NCBI RefSeq assembly: GCF_013393185.1
Contig: NZ_QJQX01000039.1
Span: 29,116-93,115, forward strand
Length of the DNA: 64,000 nt
DNA from: Sphingobium lactosutens
Lineage (GTDB): Bacteria; Pseudomonadota; Alphaproteobacteria; Sphingomonadales; Sphingomonadaceae
Direction: 5' to 3'
The translations under genes and the position numbers were made by a program. Shown one piece after another: positions 36,352-46,067 of this stretch; position 1 is the stretch's first letter; the number at the start of each line of letters is the position of its first letter. The notes beneath the pieces are model-generated. The model had not been told where the DNA came from. It did not search any database and saw only the letters and a program-made list of their open reading frames with translations.

Positions 36352-37269
36352 CTATTTATACTCAATCAGATACCGGCGACTGCACCAATAATCGATTTGC
36401 CCCTGAAAATGGGGGAATTTGCCCAACAGAAGAAAGCTCGCCTCCAGCGCGCCCTTGCGGACAAAAATCCGGCACCAGAAAAAGGGCCATAGAGGCCAGC
36501 TCAGCGGCATTGCCCAGAAAATGTTGCTGACCACATCGCGCAACAGGCCGCGCACATCTTTGCCGCGCAACATCAGCGCTTCCGCCGTCGCATAGCCGCT
36601 ACGCCGATTGCGCTGCCACCATTGGGCAAAGCGCGTCATTGCCGCGTCATGCACGGTCATTTCAGCGTCGATCCGCCTGATCGACCAACCCCGCCGCCTG
36701 ATCCGGTGGCAAAGGTCCGGCTCTTCCCCCGCGATCATGGCGCTGGAAAAGCCGCCAACCTCTCGAAACGGCTCGATCCGGAACAGGGCGTCGCCGCCGC
36801 ATGTCTCGGTCAGGCCGATTCGGGTATTCCATTCATTGTCGCAAAGCCGATTATAGGCACTTTGATCTGGGAAACGTTCGCGCCGGCGGCCACAGACGGC
36901 GGCCAGATTAGGTTCGGCCTCCATCACGTCCAGCGCTCGGCGCAGCCAGTCGGACCGCAATTCGCAATCTCCGTCGATGAAATGGATATAGAGCAAATGG
37001 GGCGCATGCTCGCTTAGCCATTCCGCACCAGCATTGCGCGCCCTCGCCGCCGTGAAGGGAATGCTGTCGTCCAGTTCGACCAAAGGAATGCCAAGGCGCC
37101 GCGCCATGTCGGCGCTTCCATCGACCGACCCTGAATCGACATAGACGACGCAGTCGATCGCTTGCAGCACGCTTTCCAGGCATCCCGCCAGGCGCCCGCC
37201 TTCGTTTCTGCCGATCACCACGAAACCCGTTCTGGCCAGCGCAAAGATCGTCGCGGCGGTCATGATCAT
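36352..37269 (-). CDS. GT2 family glycosyltransferase
   Basis: 305 aa. GT-A marks: GFVVIGRNEGGRL, VVYVDSGSVDGS, and IDGDCEL as the metal-binding DxD-like motif, followed by CGGDALFRIEPFREVGGF and AGEEPDLCHRIRRRGW. The C-terminal part has one or two hydrophobic stretches (NIFWAMPLSWPLWPFFW), suggesting membrane contact. Start ATG overlaps the upstream 2OG oxygenase stop by four bases (ATGA); an ATG two codons in is possible. Likely adds one sugar of the EPS repeat; donor unknown. Confidence 0.87.
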   Translation of the reverse strand: MIMTAATIFALARTGFVVIGRNEGGRLAGCLESVLQAIDCVVYVDSGSVDGSADMARRLGIPLVELDDSIPFTAARARNAGAEWLSEHAPHLLYIHFIDGDCELRSDWLRRALDVMEAEPNLAAVCGRRRERFPDQSAYNRLCDNEWNTRIGLTETCGGDALFRIEPFREVGGFSSAMIAGEEPDLCHRIRRRGWSIRRIDAEMTVHDAAMTRFAQWWQRNRRSGYATAEALMLRGKDVRGLLRDVVSNIFWAMPLSWPLWPFFWCRIFVRKGALEASFLLLGKFPHFQGQIDYWCSRRYLIEYK

Positions 37270-38096
37270 TCAGGACCATTCATGCGACCGCGCTGAAGCG
37301 CCGGGGGCAGCCAGTCAGCCTTCAGGTGCCGCAACATTATCCGCCAGTCTCGCTTGTCCGCGGTCCCGGGCCGAGGCTGGAAATTGGTCGTCCGGTCGAT
37401 GCCAGGCTGGGCAGACGGCGCCGCCGTATAGTAATAGGTAGCGATCGACCGACGCGACCGATGGGGCGGACATGTCAACGGATCGGGATGACCGTGAAAA
37501 GTATCCCTGTCGGTGTTGAACAGCACCGCACGGCCGAATATCGGCATGATCCTTTGCGCGGCGGATCGCATCTTCCTGTCCCACAGCTCCAGCGCCCCGC
37601 CATATTCGTTCTCCCAATCCTCGTTCAGATAGATGAGGAGATTGAGCCGACGATTGATTTTCATCTTTTCATGCCGGGGAAAATCAGCATGGATACTGAG
37701 ATGCCCACCGGCCTTGACTTCATGCAGCCCTGCTCCGGCGTGATAGGGGTCCGGGATCAGCCCGCTGATCCCCGTCATTTCCATCAGGAACTGGAGGAAA
37801 GCATGGGAATTGAGTTCGGCAAATAATATGCGCGTCATGCCGCCCAAGCTCTCATCCGGCTTATATTCGAATTTGAGCCGCTCCTGATCGCGCATGAAGC
37901 AGCTATATCCGCTGCTGTCGGGAAATTCCGACGCAACCTGCTTCAGGACATCGGCATCCAGAAAATCGTCGATGACGATATGCGGAAACGGGTTGTCGCT
38001 GGCATAGCGGCCTGAAAGCACCTGCCCTTCCCGCCGGCATTGCTCGATGTCGAAACACCGATATCCATCGACATTCTTCAGGTTAAGCAGCGCCAT
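37266..38096 (-). CDS. 2-oxoglutarate/Fe(II)-dependent oxygenase (prolyl 4-hydroxylase-like)
   Basis: 276 aa from the ATG at 38096, which has GAGAGG upstream; longer starts extend into the divergent promoter region. The jelly-roll iron site is visible: His136 and Asp138 in SIHADF, a distal His in TFHGH (201 or 203), and Arg215/216 in RSRRSIATYYY for 2-oxoglutarate. Such enzymes in polysaccharide loci hydroxylate a small or glycan-linked substrate. It is operonic with the GT2 gene. Substrate unknown; modification of the EPS or of the NRPS-PKS product are both possible. Confidence 0.85.
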   Translation of the reverse strand: MALLNLKNVDGYRCFDIEQCRREGQVLSGRYASDNPFPHIVIDDFLDADVLKQVASEFPDSSGYSCFMRDQERLKFEYKPDESLGGMTRILFAELNSHAFLQFLMEMTGISGLIPDPYHAGAGLHEVKAGGHLSIHADFPRHEKMKINRRLNLLIYLNEDWENEYGGALELWDRKMRSAAQRIMPIFGRAVLFNTDRDTFHGHPDPLTCPPHRSRRSIATYYYTAAPSAQPGIDRTTNFQPRPGTADKRDWRIMLRHLKADWLPPALQRGRMNGPE

Positions 38097-38283
38097 TCTC
38101 GCCTCTCGATGACCATGGTGCGCAGCCAATGAAGCGCGCGGAACCAGCATGGATTCGCCACGAGAATAAGCGCCACCCCGCCTCTCAGCACAAGCGCTGT
38201 AAAACATGTGGTGAGTTCTCATGATCGACTTGGCGTGACCGGGCCAGATAAAATGGCGCCAAGCAATGATGGAGGCCTTTCGG

Positions 38284-39486
38284 GTGCATATCGCTTTCTA
38301 TTCCCCCGAATGGCCGCCGGCAAAAGCCGCAAACGGCATAGTGACCTATGTCGCCGCCATGCGCGATTATCTACTGGCCCAAGGACATGAGGTGTCTGTC
38401 TTGACGCTGGGGCGCATGATCGACAGCACCGGACGTGATCAGGACATGGGCATCGGACAAGACGGCCGCGGCATCGTCGGGCGTGCCCGCCGGTTTCTGG
38501 AACGACACAGGGGCGATCTGCCCTGTCTTGGTCGAGCGCTGGGGAAACAGTTCCAGGCGCTGCACCGGCTGGCTCCGCTCGACCTCATCGAGATGGAAGA
38601 AAGCTTCGGATGGAGCGAAATTGTCCGCCGCACTTCACAGGTGCCGGTGGTGACGCGACTGCATGGCCCCTTCTTCCTGAAACCCGACGAGCAGCGCTCG
38701 AACCGGGAAGTTCGCGCCGACTCCCAGAGGCGCAAGGCCGAAGGCATCGCAATCGTCGGCGCGACATCTCTGACCGCCCCAACTATGGCGACTCTGGAGA
38801 GGACATGCCTTCATTATGGTCGGTCGCTAAGCAAGCAGGCCGCCGCGATCCCGAACCCCATCGCCATGGCGAACGACAGCTGGCGGCTGGACGCGTGCGA
38901 TCGTAACCATATCCTGATGGTTGGCCGGTTCGATCATCCGAAAGGCGCCGACACGATATTGCTCGCGTTCAATCAACTGATCGAACGGCGCCCCGCCGCG
39001 CGATTGACACTCGTCGGGCCGGATATGGGAATGCAAATGGCTTCGGGCGCCATGCTCTCCTTTGGCGACTATGTCGCCACGCATCTTTCGCCATTAGCAC
39101 GTCGGCAGGTGCGCTTCACCGGCCGGCTGTCGCCCTCAGCCATCACGCGTCTCCGCCGTGAGGCGCTGGTGACAGCTCAATGCTCCCGGCTGGAAAATTT
39201 CCCCTATACGCTGACCGAAGGCCTGTCGGCCGGCTGCCCGATGATCTCCACAGACTGGGCGGGCGCGGAAGAGATCATCGCCCATGGAGAAAATGGCCTG
39301 CTGACGCCCGTTGGCGATCCCGACGCCATGGCCGCCAATCTCGAATGGATGCTGGATCATCCGGAAGAGATTGCAGCCATGGGAGATCGTGCCCAGGCGC
39401 ACTGCCGCGCCCATTTCTCGACCGGGGCGGTGGGAAGCCGGATGGTAGACTGGTACCGCACGACGATCGCGGAAAGCCGTCGATGA
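38284..39486 (+). CDS. GT4 family glycosyltransferase
   Basis: 400 aa from the GTG at 38284, which has GGAGG exactly eight bases upstream; ATGs at 38266 and 38269 overlap that site and are less likely. Starting here also gives the normal family N-terminus (V/M)HIAFYSPEWPPA. GT-B marks: VTRLHGPFF, ILMVGRFDHPKGAD, LTLVGPD and the EX7E motif ENFPYTLTE. Retaining transferase for the EPS repeat unit. Its stop overlaps the flippase ATG by four bases. Confidence 0.87.
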   Translation: MHIAFYSPEWPPAKAANGIVTYVAAMRDYLLAQGHEVSVLTLGRMIDSTGRDQDMGIGQDGRGIVGRARRFLERHRGDLPCLGRALGKQFQALHRLAPLDLIEMEESFGWSEIVRRTSQVPVVTRLHGPFFLKPDEQRSNREVRADSQRRKAEGIAIVGATSLTAPTMATLERTCLHYGRSLSKQAAAIPNPIAMANDSWRLDACDRNHILMVGRFDHPKGADTILLAFNQLIERRPAARLTLVGPDMGMQMASGAMLSFGDYVATHLSPLARRQVRFTGRLSPSAITRLRREALVTAQCSRLENFPYTLTEGLSAGCPMISTDWAGAEEIIAHGENGLLTPVGDPDAMAANLEWMLDHPEEIAAMGDRAQAHCRAHFSTGAVGSRMVDWYRTTIAESRR

Positions 39487-40865
39487 TCCAAGATCAGGCG
39501 CAACGGATGCAGCCGGCGGCTGCTTCCGGCGGCCAGTGCATCGGGCGAATTGTGGCTCTGGTCACACAAGACACCAATATCGTCGTCGCATCCGTCATCC
39601 TCAACAATTTGCTCCGTGCGTTCAGCAGCGTGATCCTTACGCGCCTGCTGGTGCCGGAAGCGTTCGGCGTGTCAGGCATCATCGCATCTGTGTCTTTCAC
39701 GGCGGCGATGCTGTCTGACCTTGGGTTCCAGGCGTTCGTAGTACGCCATCAGGATGGCGATCGCCCACGTTTCCTGGATACCGTCTGGACCATCGCGCTG
39801 ATCCGGTCCGCGCTGCTGACGATCGCCCTCTTCGCGCTGGCCTGGCCGATCGCGCATATGCTCGCCAAGCCGGATCTGGCGCCGATGATCCAATGGTCGG
39901 CGCTAGTCTTCGCGATCGAGGGGCTCGCTTCCCTGACGTTGCTGACCGCAATCCGGCAGCGGATGATCCTGCGCCTGTCATTGCTGGAATTGATCGTCAT
40001 GGTCGTGCAGATATTGGCCAGCGTCATCCTCGCCTGGCTGTGGCGCGATGTCTGGGCGGTGCTGGTTGCGCTGGTCGTCGGCAGCATCTGCAAGACCGGG
40101 CTCAGCTATGCAATGTTCCCAGATTCGCGGCGACGGCTGGCGCTGGACCCCGCCTACGCCCGCGATTTGTGGCGGTTCGCCCGCTATGTCACCGGATCCA
40201 GCATCATCACGCTGCTGCTGCTGCAATGCGACAAGCTGCTGCTGGCGCGGCTGATGTCGCTGGAGGATTTCGGGCTTTATGTTCTCGCCGGCAACCTTGC
40301 CAGCGCGCCCATCGCCTTCACGTCCGCCTATGCCAGCCGAATACTTTATCCCGGCTATGCAGAGATCTGGCGGAACAACAGCGGCGATCTGCGGGCGCAA
40401 TTCTACGCCCGGCGATGGCTGGCCTCGATGCTCTACATGATCGCGGTGGGCGGGTTGATCGGATCGGCGCCGCTTATCATCGCGATCCTCTACGATCATC
40501 GCTATGCAGACACGACCATTTATCTGCAGTTGCTGGCGATCATGCCCTTCTTCGCGCTGGCGTCCTACAGTGGCAACGAAATGCTGACGGCGGCGGGACG
40601 CGTCGCCACCACCTTCCAGGCGAGCGTCGCCAAACTGGGCTGGCTCGTGATCGCTGCGCCGATCGCCTGGCTGACCATAGGACAATTGGCGCTGGTCGCG
40701 GTGATCGGGATGATGGAAATCCCCTCCGTCCTGTTCAAATGGGTGCAGATGCATCGGATCGGCATGCTGGACATGGGTAAGGAGTTGCTCTTTCTTGGAG
40801 CGGGGGTGGGCGGGATCGCCACGGGCATGGCCGGCAGCGCGCTGATAACGCCGCTACTGGCCTGA
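39483..40865 (+). CDS. Wzx-type oligosaccharide flippase (PST family)
   Basis: 460 aa from the ATG in an ATGA overlap with the GT4 gene; the open frame extends farther upstream only inside that gene. About 12 membrane helices. Typical features are the N-terminal RAFSSVILTRLLVPEAFGVSGI and the central DKLLLARLMSLEDFGLYVLAGNLA split across a helix pair. It moves the undecaprenyl-linked repeat unit from the cytoplasmic to the periplasmic face. Its last 12 bases overlap the end of the convergent polymerase/ligase gene. Confidence 0.9.
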   Translation: MIQDQAQRMQPAAASGGQCIGRIVALVTQDTNIVVASVILNNLLRAFSSVILTRLLVPEAFGVSGIIASVSFTAAMLSDLGFQAFVVRHQDGDRPRFLDTVWTIALIRSALLTIALFALAWPIAHMLAKPDLAPMIQWSALVFAIEGLASLTLLTAIRQRMILRLSLLELIVMVVQILASVILAWLWRDVWAVLVALVVGSICKTGLSYAMFPDSRRRLALDPAYARDLWRFARYVTGSSIITLLLLQCDKLLLARLMSLEDFGLYVLAGNLASAPIAFTSAYASRILYPGYAEIWRNNSGDLRAQFYARRWLASMLYMIAVGGLIGSAPLIIAILYDHRYADTTIYLQLLAIMPFFALASYSGNEMLTAAGRVATTFQASVAKLGWLVIAAPIAWLTIGQLALVAVIGMMEIPSVLFKWVQMHRIGMLDMGKELLFLGAGVGGIATGMAGSALITPLLA

Positions 40866-42416
40866 TGCCGGGACCGCTGGCGCATAGCGCGCTATCACCG
40901 CAGACATAGGATACCGGGCCGGCCTGCGGTAGAGGTTGAAGAGCGCGGCCGCAAATCCCAGCAGCACGAAGGTGAAGATGGCTGGCCGCGTGCCGAAGGA
41001 TGTGAAAAACAACATCTCCAGCGTCATGCTGAGCCCCGCAAAGATGAAGGCCGCGCTCTCCCGGCCAGCTCGATCGCTTGTCGGCAGGCGGCGATAGCCG
41101 ATCAGCTTCCGCAGATAATGGACGAAGGCGCCCACGAAGATCGCCAGTCCCACCGCACCCGAAATCAGCATGATCCAGATATAGCTGTTCACATAATCGA
41201 TAATCCCTTCGCCCTGCCGCAGATCGGCCAAACGAATTTCCAGTTCCGGGTTGGAGAAACCGAGGAGGGGCGACTGCCAATATTCTTCCATCCCGCGTTC
41301 GAACAGCTGGCGGCGATATTCGGACGTTTCGCTAGAACCGCCCGACAGGCCCAGCGTTTCCGACAATTGCGGGGATGACAGGGCGGCGGCGAAAAGCGCC
41401 GAGAAGCCCAGCGTCGCGATCAACCCGCCCTTGACGATCGCCCGATAGCGGCCAAGATAGATTTCAACCAGGACCAGCGCAAAGCCCAGCCCTATCCAGG
41501 CGCCTCGGGACTGTGGGGCGGCAAGTCCCACAAAAGCTATGAGCAGGATGAGGGCATGATGGCGGGCCGTGCGAAACGCGCTGCGGCATATCCAGATGGC
41601 GATGGTGCAAAGCGCGAGCACCATCGCGGCGGAGGTCGGCTCGACGAACGGACCGCCCGCGCGGATCATGCCCCCGCGTGACTTCACCATCGGCAAGATG
41701 CCGCCATACTGACCATACAGTTCGTTGTAGATCGGCCAGCTACGCATCGCCTCATAGATCAGCAATGACGATAGCACCAACGCGCCACAGCCCAGCCACA
41801 GCAGGACACGCCGAAATTCATCCATGTTCCGCACGCCGCGGCTGGCGATATAATAGGGCAGCCCATAGTCGAGCATCAGGTTGGATGTCGACCGCAGGAG
41901 GTGGGAAAAGCTGGTATCCCGCGCCAGTGCAGCGCCGATCAGCAGAATGACGGAATAGGTCGGCACGTCCCTGCGCCAGTCGATCCTGCTTTTGCCCCGG
42001 TTGCAAAAGAGCGCCGCGGCCGCGCCGACGCCCAAAACATCATGCACCCCCAGATCGAACAGTTTGAGGGAACCGACGACCGCCGTCATGTCCAGACCCG
42101 GCAGCAGCAAAAGGCTGAACAGATAGACCGGGACAACCCTCCCCGCGTCACGCGCAAACAGCGGAACCCAGACGACCATGACCAGGTAAAGCATCCATGG
42201 ATTGGTCAGCGTCCATGCGATGATGGGCATCAATATGACGATCGACAGCGCGCTGGCCATGTCGCGACGCTGCTCGTGCACGAGGCAATGGAGATAGAAC
42301 ATCACCGTTGCGGCGCTGATCACCGCAACATGCAGGGCAGGCTTGATCGCCAGATAGGCAAGAACGGGCAAGCCCATAGCGAACAAGGGCACAGCCATGC
42401 GTGCGGCGACAGCCAT
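40854..42416 (-). CDS. Wzy/O-antigen ligase-like membrane polymerase
   Basis: 520 aa from the ATG at 42416, which shares one base with the stop of the preceding gene (TGATG). About 11-12 membrane helices with the large periplasmic loop typical of Wzy_C/WaaL proteins; the conserved region is PQSRGAWIGLGFALV followed by SETSEYRRQLFERGMEEYWQ and LLGFSNPELE. It likely polymerises the lipid-linked EPS repeat units in the periplasm. No separate polymerase is seen in the locus. Confidence 0.85.
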   Translation of the reverse strand: MAVAARMAVPLFAMGLPVLAYLAIKPALHVAVISAATVMFYLHCLVHEQRRDMASALSIVILMPIIAWTLTNPWMLYLVMVVWVPLFARDAGRVVPVYLFSLLLLPGLDMTAVVGSLKLFDLGVHDVLGVGAAAALFCNRGKSRIDWRRDVPTYSVILLIGAALARDTSFSHLLRSTSNLMLDYGLPYYIASRGVRNMDEFRRVLLWLGCGALVLSSLLIYEAMRSWPIYNELYGQYGGILPMVKSRGGMIRAGGPFVEPTSAAMVLALCTIAIWICRSAFRTARHHALILLIAFVGLAAPQSRGAWIGLGFALVLVEIYLGRYRAIVKGGLIATLGFSALFAAALSSPQLSETLGLSGGSSETSEYRRQLFERGMEEYWQSPLLGFSNPELEIRLADLRQGEGIIDYVNSYIWIMLISGAVGLAIFVGAFVHYLRKLIGYRRLPTSDRAGRESAAFIFAGLSMTLEMLFFTSFGTRPAIFTFVLLGFAAALFNLYRRPARYPMSAVIARYAPAVPASGQ

Positions 42417-44002
42417 CAGCGCCGCGCCGCCAGAAATCGCTGGACCGCGAGCATCTTGGGCGCCTGATCCAACGGCTGACCCGCATACTCCTGTAGCCCC
42501 CATGCACCGTAGGAACCGATCGGCGCTGTGGACGCGTAAAGCACCATATCCCCGCCAATCCGGCTTTCCCACTGCGTCAGGTAGTTTTTGTAGAGGTCGG
42601 TCATGCGCGGGTCGCGCTGCAATTTTCGGGCAAGTTCAAGGTCGGGCGTTACGAAATGCTGCCCTCCTTCATAGGCCAGATATGCCTTGCCATGCCGCAC
42701 GGCGAGGGCGCGGTGCTTGAGGGCATCGCCCAGCGAAGCGTCGATGGCCGCCGGTCCCATGGCAAAAACCTGGTCGATGTCGCGCACGCCAATGCCGTCC
42801 AGTTTCACCCAGATATAGGGCGCCGTGGCGATCGCATCGATCCACCGCAATGTGTCGCCATCCTCCAATATGATGGTCGCCAGCTCGGGCCAGGCATTCT
42901 GCGTGGCCGCCACGCGGACCAGCCGTTCGCGGCGGTCGGAGAAGACATCCGTCCAGATCTGCATGGCTTCCCGCACTTTCCGGGCATAGCGCAGCATCTG
43001 CGCCCGCATCGGATCGCCATTACCCAGGCCCAGCGCCACCCCTTCTCGCCGGGCCTGCCGGGCCGCGTCGAACATGCTGTTCCACACTTCGTTCCCCAGT
43101 TCGACATGGACGGTGCGCGCCGGATCGATCCGATCATGCACCAGCCGGGCGAAGGCGCGGACATAGGCGGCATCGGCCTGATAGGGCATCAGGAACCATG
43201 GATCGGCGCCGCTCTGGTTGGCGAGGTCGACCATATCCTCGATCGATGCGCCTGCCGGGCCGACCTGCGTTGCGCTTTGTGGCAACGTCCGTTCGCTCCA
43301 TCGGGCGACGCCATTATCGTTGGTCCGTTGCCAGTCGAGAAAGCGAATGATCCTGAACTGTTTGGTGAAGGACAGGAATTCCGGGCTGAACCTTTCATTG
43401 TCCGGTCGGTCGGCGAGACGGCAATCGATCCGGCGCACGGGATCGGAGGGATCCGTTTCGACTAGTTCTATCCATGCCCCTTCATCCTCGCCTCCCGTGG
43501 GCGCCAGGTCCATCATGAAGCCATGATCCATCCGCTCGCCTATCCGTGCGACGCCACCGGCCTCGATCCTCCCACGCCCTTCATAGCCACAGCGCACGGC
43601 AACGCGGCGGAACGGCGCGGGTGGCAGGACGATAGGACGCGGAGCAGTCTGGCCCGGTTCGAGAAATCGGACCCAACCCTGCGCGTCGAGTTGCGCCGCG
43701 GGAAAAGCGCTCCACCCCTCCCCGCTCGAGGAAAACCACTCGCTTTGCAGGATGAGGTTTGAAAAGACCTGTTGCCGGTTGAAAGTCGCAAGACCGAAGA
43801 GGTTGATGCCGAGCCGCGTAGGCTCAGGCGCCGGCAATGAAGGGGCGGCCCGTTCGGTCGATGGTCCTTCGGGGCGACGAAGATCATTGGCCGGCGCCAC
43901 CCGACCCGCGAGGGCGATGCTGCCCCCCAATGCCAGAAGCATGAAAAGCGCGGCTGCACCTCTGACCTTGCTCCTCGAATCCGCCGATCGTGCGGATGTC
44001 AT
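42416..44002 (-). CDS. Secreted or membrane-anchored glycoside hydrolase-like protein (clan A-type TIM barrel)
   Basis: 528 aa with an N-terminal signal or anchor (ALFMLLALGGSIALAG). The central part has the marks of a clan-A glycosidase: VHVELGNEVWN (~residue 300) matches the NE acid/base strand end, and YLAYEGGQH (~residue 455) fits the nucleophile Glu strand. The N-terminal ~180 residues look like a beta-sandwich. No exact GH family assigned. It is translationally coupled to the Wzy-like gene, so it probably trims or releases the EPS in the periplasm, as lyases and hydrolases in other EPS loci do. Confidence 0.7.
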   Translation of the reverse strand: MTSARSADSRSKVRGAAALFMLLALGGSIALAGRVAPANDLRRPEGPSTERAAPSLPAPEPTRLGINLFGLATFNRQQVFSNLILQSEWFSSSGEGWSAFPAAQLDAQGWVRFLEPGQTAPRPIVLPPAPFRRVAVRCGYEGRGRIEAGGVARIGERMDHGFMMDLAPTGGEDEGAWIELVETDPSDPVRRIDCRLADRPDNERFSPEFLSFTKQFRIIRFLDWQRTNDNGVARWSERTLPQSATQVGPAGASIEDMVDLANQSGADPWFLMPYQADAAYVRAFARLVHDRIDPARTVHVELGNEVWNSMFDAARQARREGVALGLGNGDPMRAQMLRYARKVREAMQIWTDVFSDRRERLVRVAATQNAWPELATIILEDGDTLRWIDAIATAPYIWVKLDGIGVRDIDQVFAMGPAAIDASLGDALKHRALAVRHGKAYLAYEGGQHFVTPDLELARKLQRDPRMTDLYKNYLTQWESRIGGDMVLYASTAPIGSYGAWGLQEYAGQPLDQAPKMLAVQRFLAARR

Positions 44003-44160
44003 TCGTGCCCCCTAATGCGATTTCCGGCCTTCCGGCATGATGCAGGGAAACAGGCGCGCCTTCTGCTCCCAATTATCCCTTCCGATTTATCGGACCATGA
44101 TCGCCCGTCGGCATTGCCCGCATTTCTTTCCCGTTCTGGAAGACGGATAGAGGATGCCCC

Positions 44161-45189
44161 ATGTCGAAGCCGATCGCATGCCGCGCGGCCCGACACATCC
44201 GGAGCAACAGGATAAACGTCAGGATGATGCCCAAAAGCCTCGATCGCCACGTCCAGTGGTTGCACGACCTGCCGGCACGCACGGCCCTGCGCTTCTGCAA
44301 TCACCCCTATTTCCGCGAAGCGCTGGGACAAAGGCATGAAGAGGCGCTTGCGCTACATCGGCCCCGCTTGCCACGACTGAGCGCCCTGGGACGCGAGATT
44401 GTTGACGCGCTTGAACAGGACGGCGTGTTCATCACGCAGATCGACGCGCTCGGGCTCTCCGGCAGCGAGGCGATGATCGACAGCAGCGCCATGCTGGCTG
44501 AACGCTTTGCCAGGGAAGCCCATGCCCGCGCCGCGCGGGGCGAGACATTTCTCTATGTACCGCCCGAACAGATCGCGGCCAGTCCGCGCATCTTCCGCTG
44601 GGGTCTTCATGACCAACTGCTGGATATTGCCGAATCCTATATCGGCCTGCCGGTCGCCTATGATGGCGCGATCATCAACTATACCGTGGCCGATGGTCGG
44701 GAAGTATCGACGCGCAAATGGCACCGGGACTGGGAGGACCGGCGGATGCTGAAGGTCGCCGTCTACCTCCATAATGTCGATCATGCCGGCGGTCCTTTCC
44801 AGATCATCAGCCGCCATGGTTCGACCCAGAATGACCGCAGCGGCTTTTCCTATGAGCTGGCAACCGAGGATGAACTGGAAGACCGGCTGGGTGTTCCCGT
44901 GGCCCCCTATCTGGTCAGTTGCGAAGGGCTGCGCGGCACTGTGATCTTCACGGACACCGCACGTTTCTACCATCGCGGCAAACCGGCTACGGCACGCGAC
45001 CGCACGGTAATCTTCTACAGCTATTTCGCGCAACAGCCACGCCATCCCTTCCTGTGCGAACGGTCCGGGATGCGGCGCCGCGATCTCTATCGACTGGCGC
45101 GCGACCTGCCCGAACGTCAGCAAAGCGCTATATTGTGGCGTCGCAAGCTGACCCCGTTGATGCGCCTGATTCCGCCCGCCTCGCTCTGA
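44161..45189 (+). CDS. Phytanoyl-CoA dioxygenase-like 2OG-Fe(II) oxygenase
   Basis: 342 aa; GAGGA lies upstream of the ATG, although ATGs at 44224 and 44227 are alternatives. The iron ligands are clear: His188 and Asp190 in KWHRDWED and His271 in FYHRGKP, with Arg281 as the 2-oxoglutarate residue. Family members hydroxylate small molecules or carrier-bound acyl groups. It is divergent from the glycosidase-like gene and belongs to the PhyH branch, unlike the oxygenase at 37266. It may tailor the NRPS-PKS product or an EPS sugar; no direct evidence. Confidence 0.83.
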   Translation: MSKPIACRAARHIRSNRINVRMMPKSLDRHVQWLHDLPARTALRFCNHPYFREALGQRHEEALALHRPRLPRLSALGREIVDALEQDGVFITQIDALGLSGSEAMIDSSAMLAERFAREAHARAARGETFLYVPPEQIAASPRIFRWGLHDQLLDIAESYIGLPVAYDGAIINYTVADGREVSTRKWHRDWEDRRMLKVAVYLHNVDHAGGPFQIISRHGSTQNDRSGFSYELATEDELEDRLGVPVAPYLVSCEGLRGTVIFTDTARFYHRGKPATARDRTVIFYSYFAQQPRHPFLCERSGMRRRDLYRLARDLPERQQSAILWRRKLTPLMRLIPPASL

Positions 45190-45266
45190 CGAAAGATGAG
45201 GTAACAGCCCGTCTGCGCAGCCTCAACGTCATCCCTGCAGCAATGAAAGCGCGGAGGCGTTTTCCC

Positions 45267-46067
45267 TCAGGCCGGCAGCCGGCCCGATTTTTGCGGGCCA
45301 TGGCTATCGTCATAATGATAGCGGCTGCCGCGGCGGAACAGCCCGCCGATCGACTTGTTGAGGATAGTCCCGATGATGGGCGTCGGTTGCAGCAGGTTCA
45401 TCGCCTCGGACAGTTCGATCGTCTGGGTCCGCCCCTCCTCCACCACCATCAGCACACCGTCGGCACGAGCCGCGATCGACAATATCTCGTCCGTCGCCAG
45501 TGTGGGCGGGGTGTCGACGACGATGATCGGATCGCCCTCCCCTTGCGCCAGGTCATGGAACAGCGTCTGGAACCGTTCACCCGACAACAGGCCTGCTGCG
45601 TCCAACCGGCGCTGGCGGACCGGTAACACCGCAAGACGCAATTGTTCGACACGATGTCGACTGAGTGGCAGCGCCGCGGTGCCGGCGAGATAATCGTCCA
45701 CGCCGACGACGATCGGCTTCAATCCCAGCCGACTGCCCAATGTCGGTCGCGCCAGATCCAGGTCAACCAGCACCACCGGATGCACCCGGCTGAGCGCCAA
45801 GGCGAGATTGGCGGCAACGAAGCTCTTGCCATTGCCGGGCTGGGTCGATGTGACGACCAACACCCTCTCACCCGATGCAAAAAAGCCGTTCATGATCTGC
45901 GATCGGAGAAGCGCGAAGCTGCGCGCACGCGGATCGAAATGATCGAGCGCATGCAGGTTGTTTGCGGCCAGATGATCGGGATCCAGATTGACGGGCAAGG
46001 GTTCCTGCATCGCTTCGGTCGGGTGAACCGCCATATCACTGGCCATGCTGTTTGCGCTGCGGGTCAT
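45267..46067 (-). CDS. CpsD/ExoP-C-like polysaccharide co-polymerase ATPase (BY-kinase-like)
   Basis: 266 aa from the ATG that shares one base with the Wzz stop (TAATG). Walker A is in STQPGNGKSFVAANLA, Walker A' in VVLVDLDLARP and Walker B in IIVVDTPP, the trio of bacterial tyrosine kinases and related MinD-like ATPases. The C-terminal tail has only two or three Tyr (SRYHYDD), so autophosphorylation is uncertain. It works with the adjacent Wzz-type protein to control EPS chain length and export. Confidence 0.88.
   Translation of the reverse strand: MTRSANSMASDMAVHPTEAMQEPLPVNLDPDHLAANNLHALDHFDPRARSFALLRSQIMNGFFASGERVLVVTSTQPGNGKSFVAANLALALSRVHPVVLVDLDLARPTLGSRLGLKPIVVGVDDYLAGTAALPLSRHRVEQLRLAVLPVRQRRLDAAGLLSGERFQTLFHDLAQGEGDPIIVVDTPPTLATDEILSIAARADGVLMVVEEGRTQTIELSEAMNLLQPTPIIGTILNKSIGGLFRRGSRYHYDDSHGPQKSGRLPA

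Noticed and set aside
42417..42572. N-terminal extension of the Wzy-like protein to 42572
   Set aside because: It lies inside the coupled upstream gene and has no membrane or family character; the TGATG start is better.
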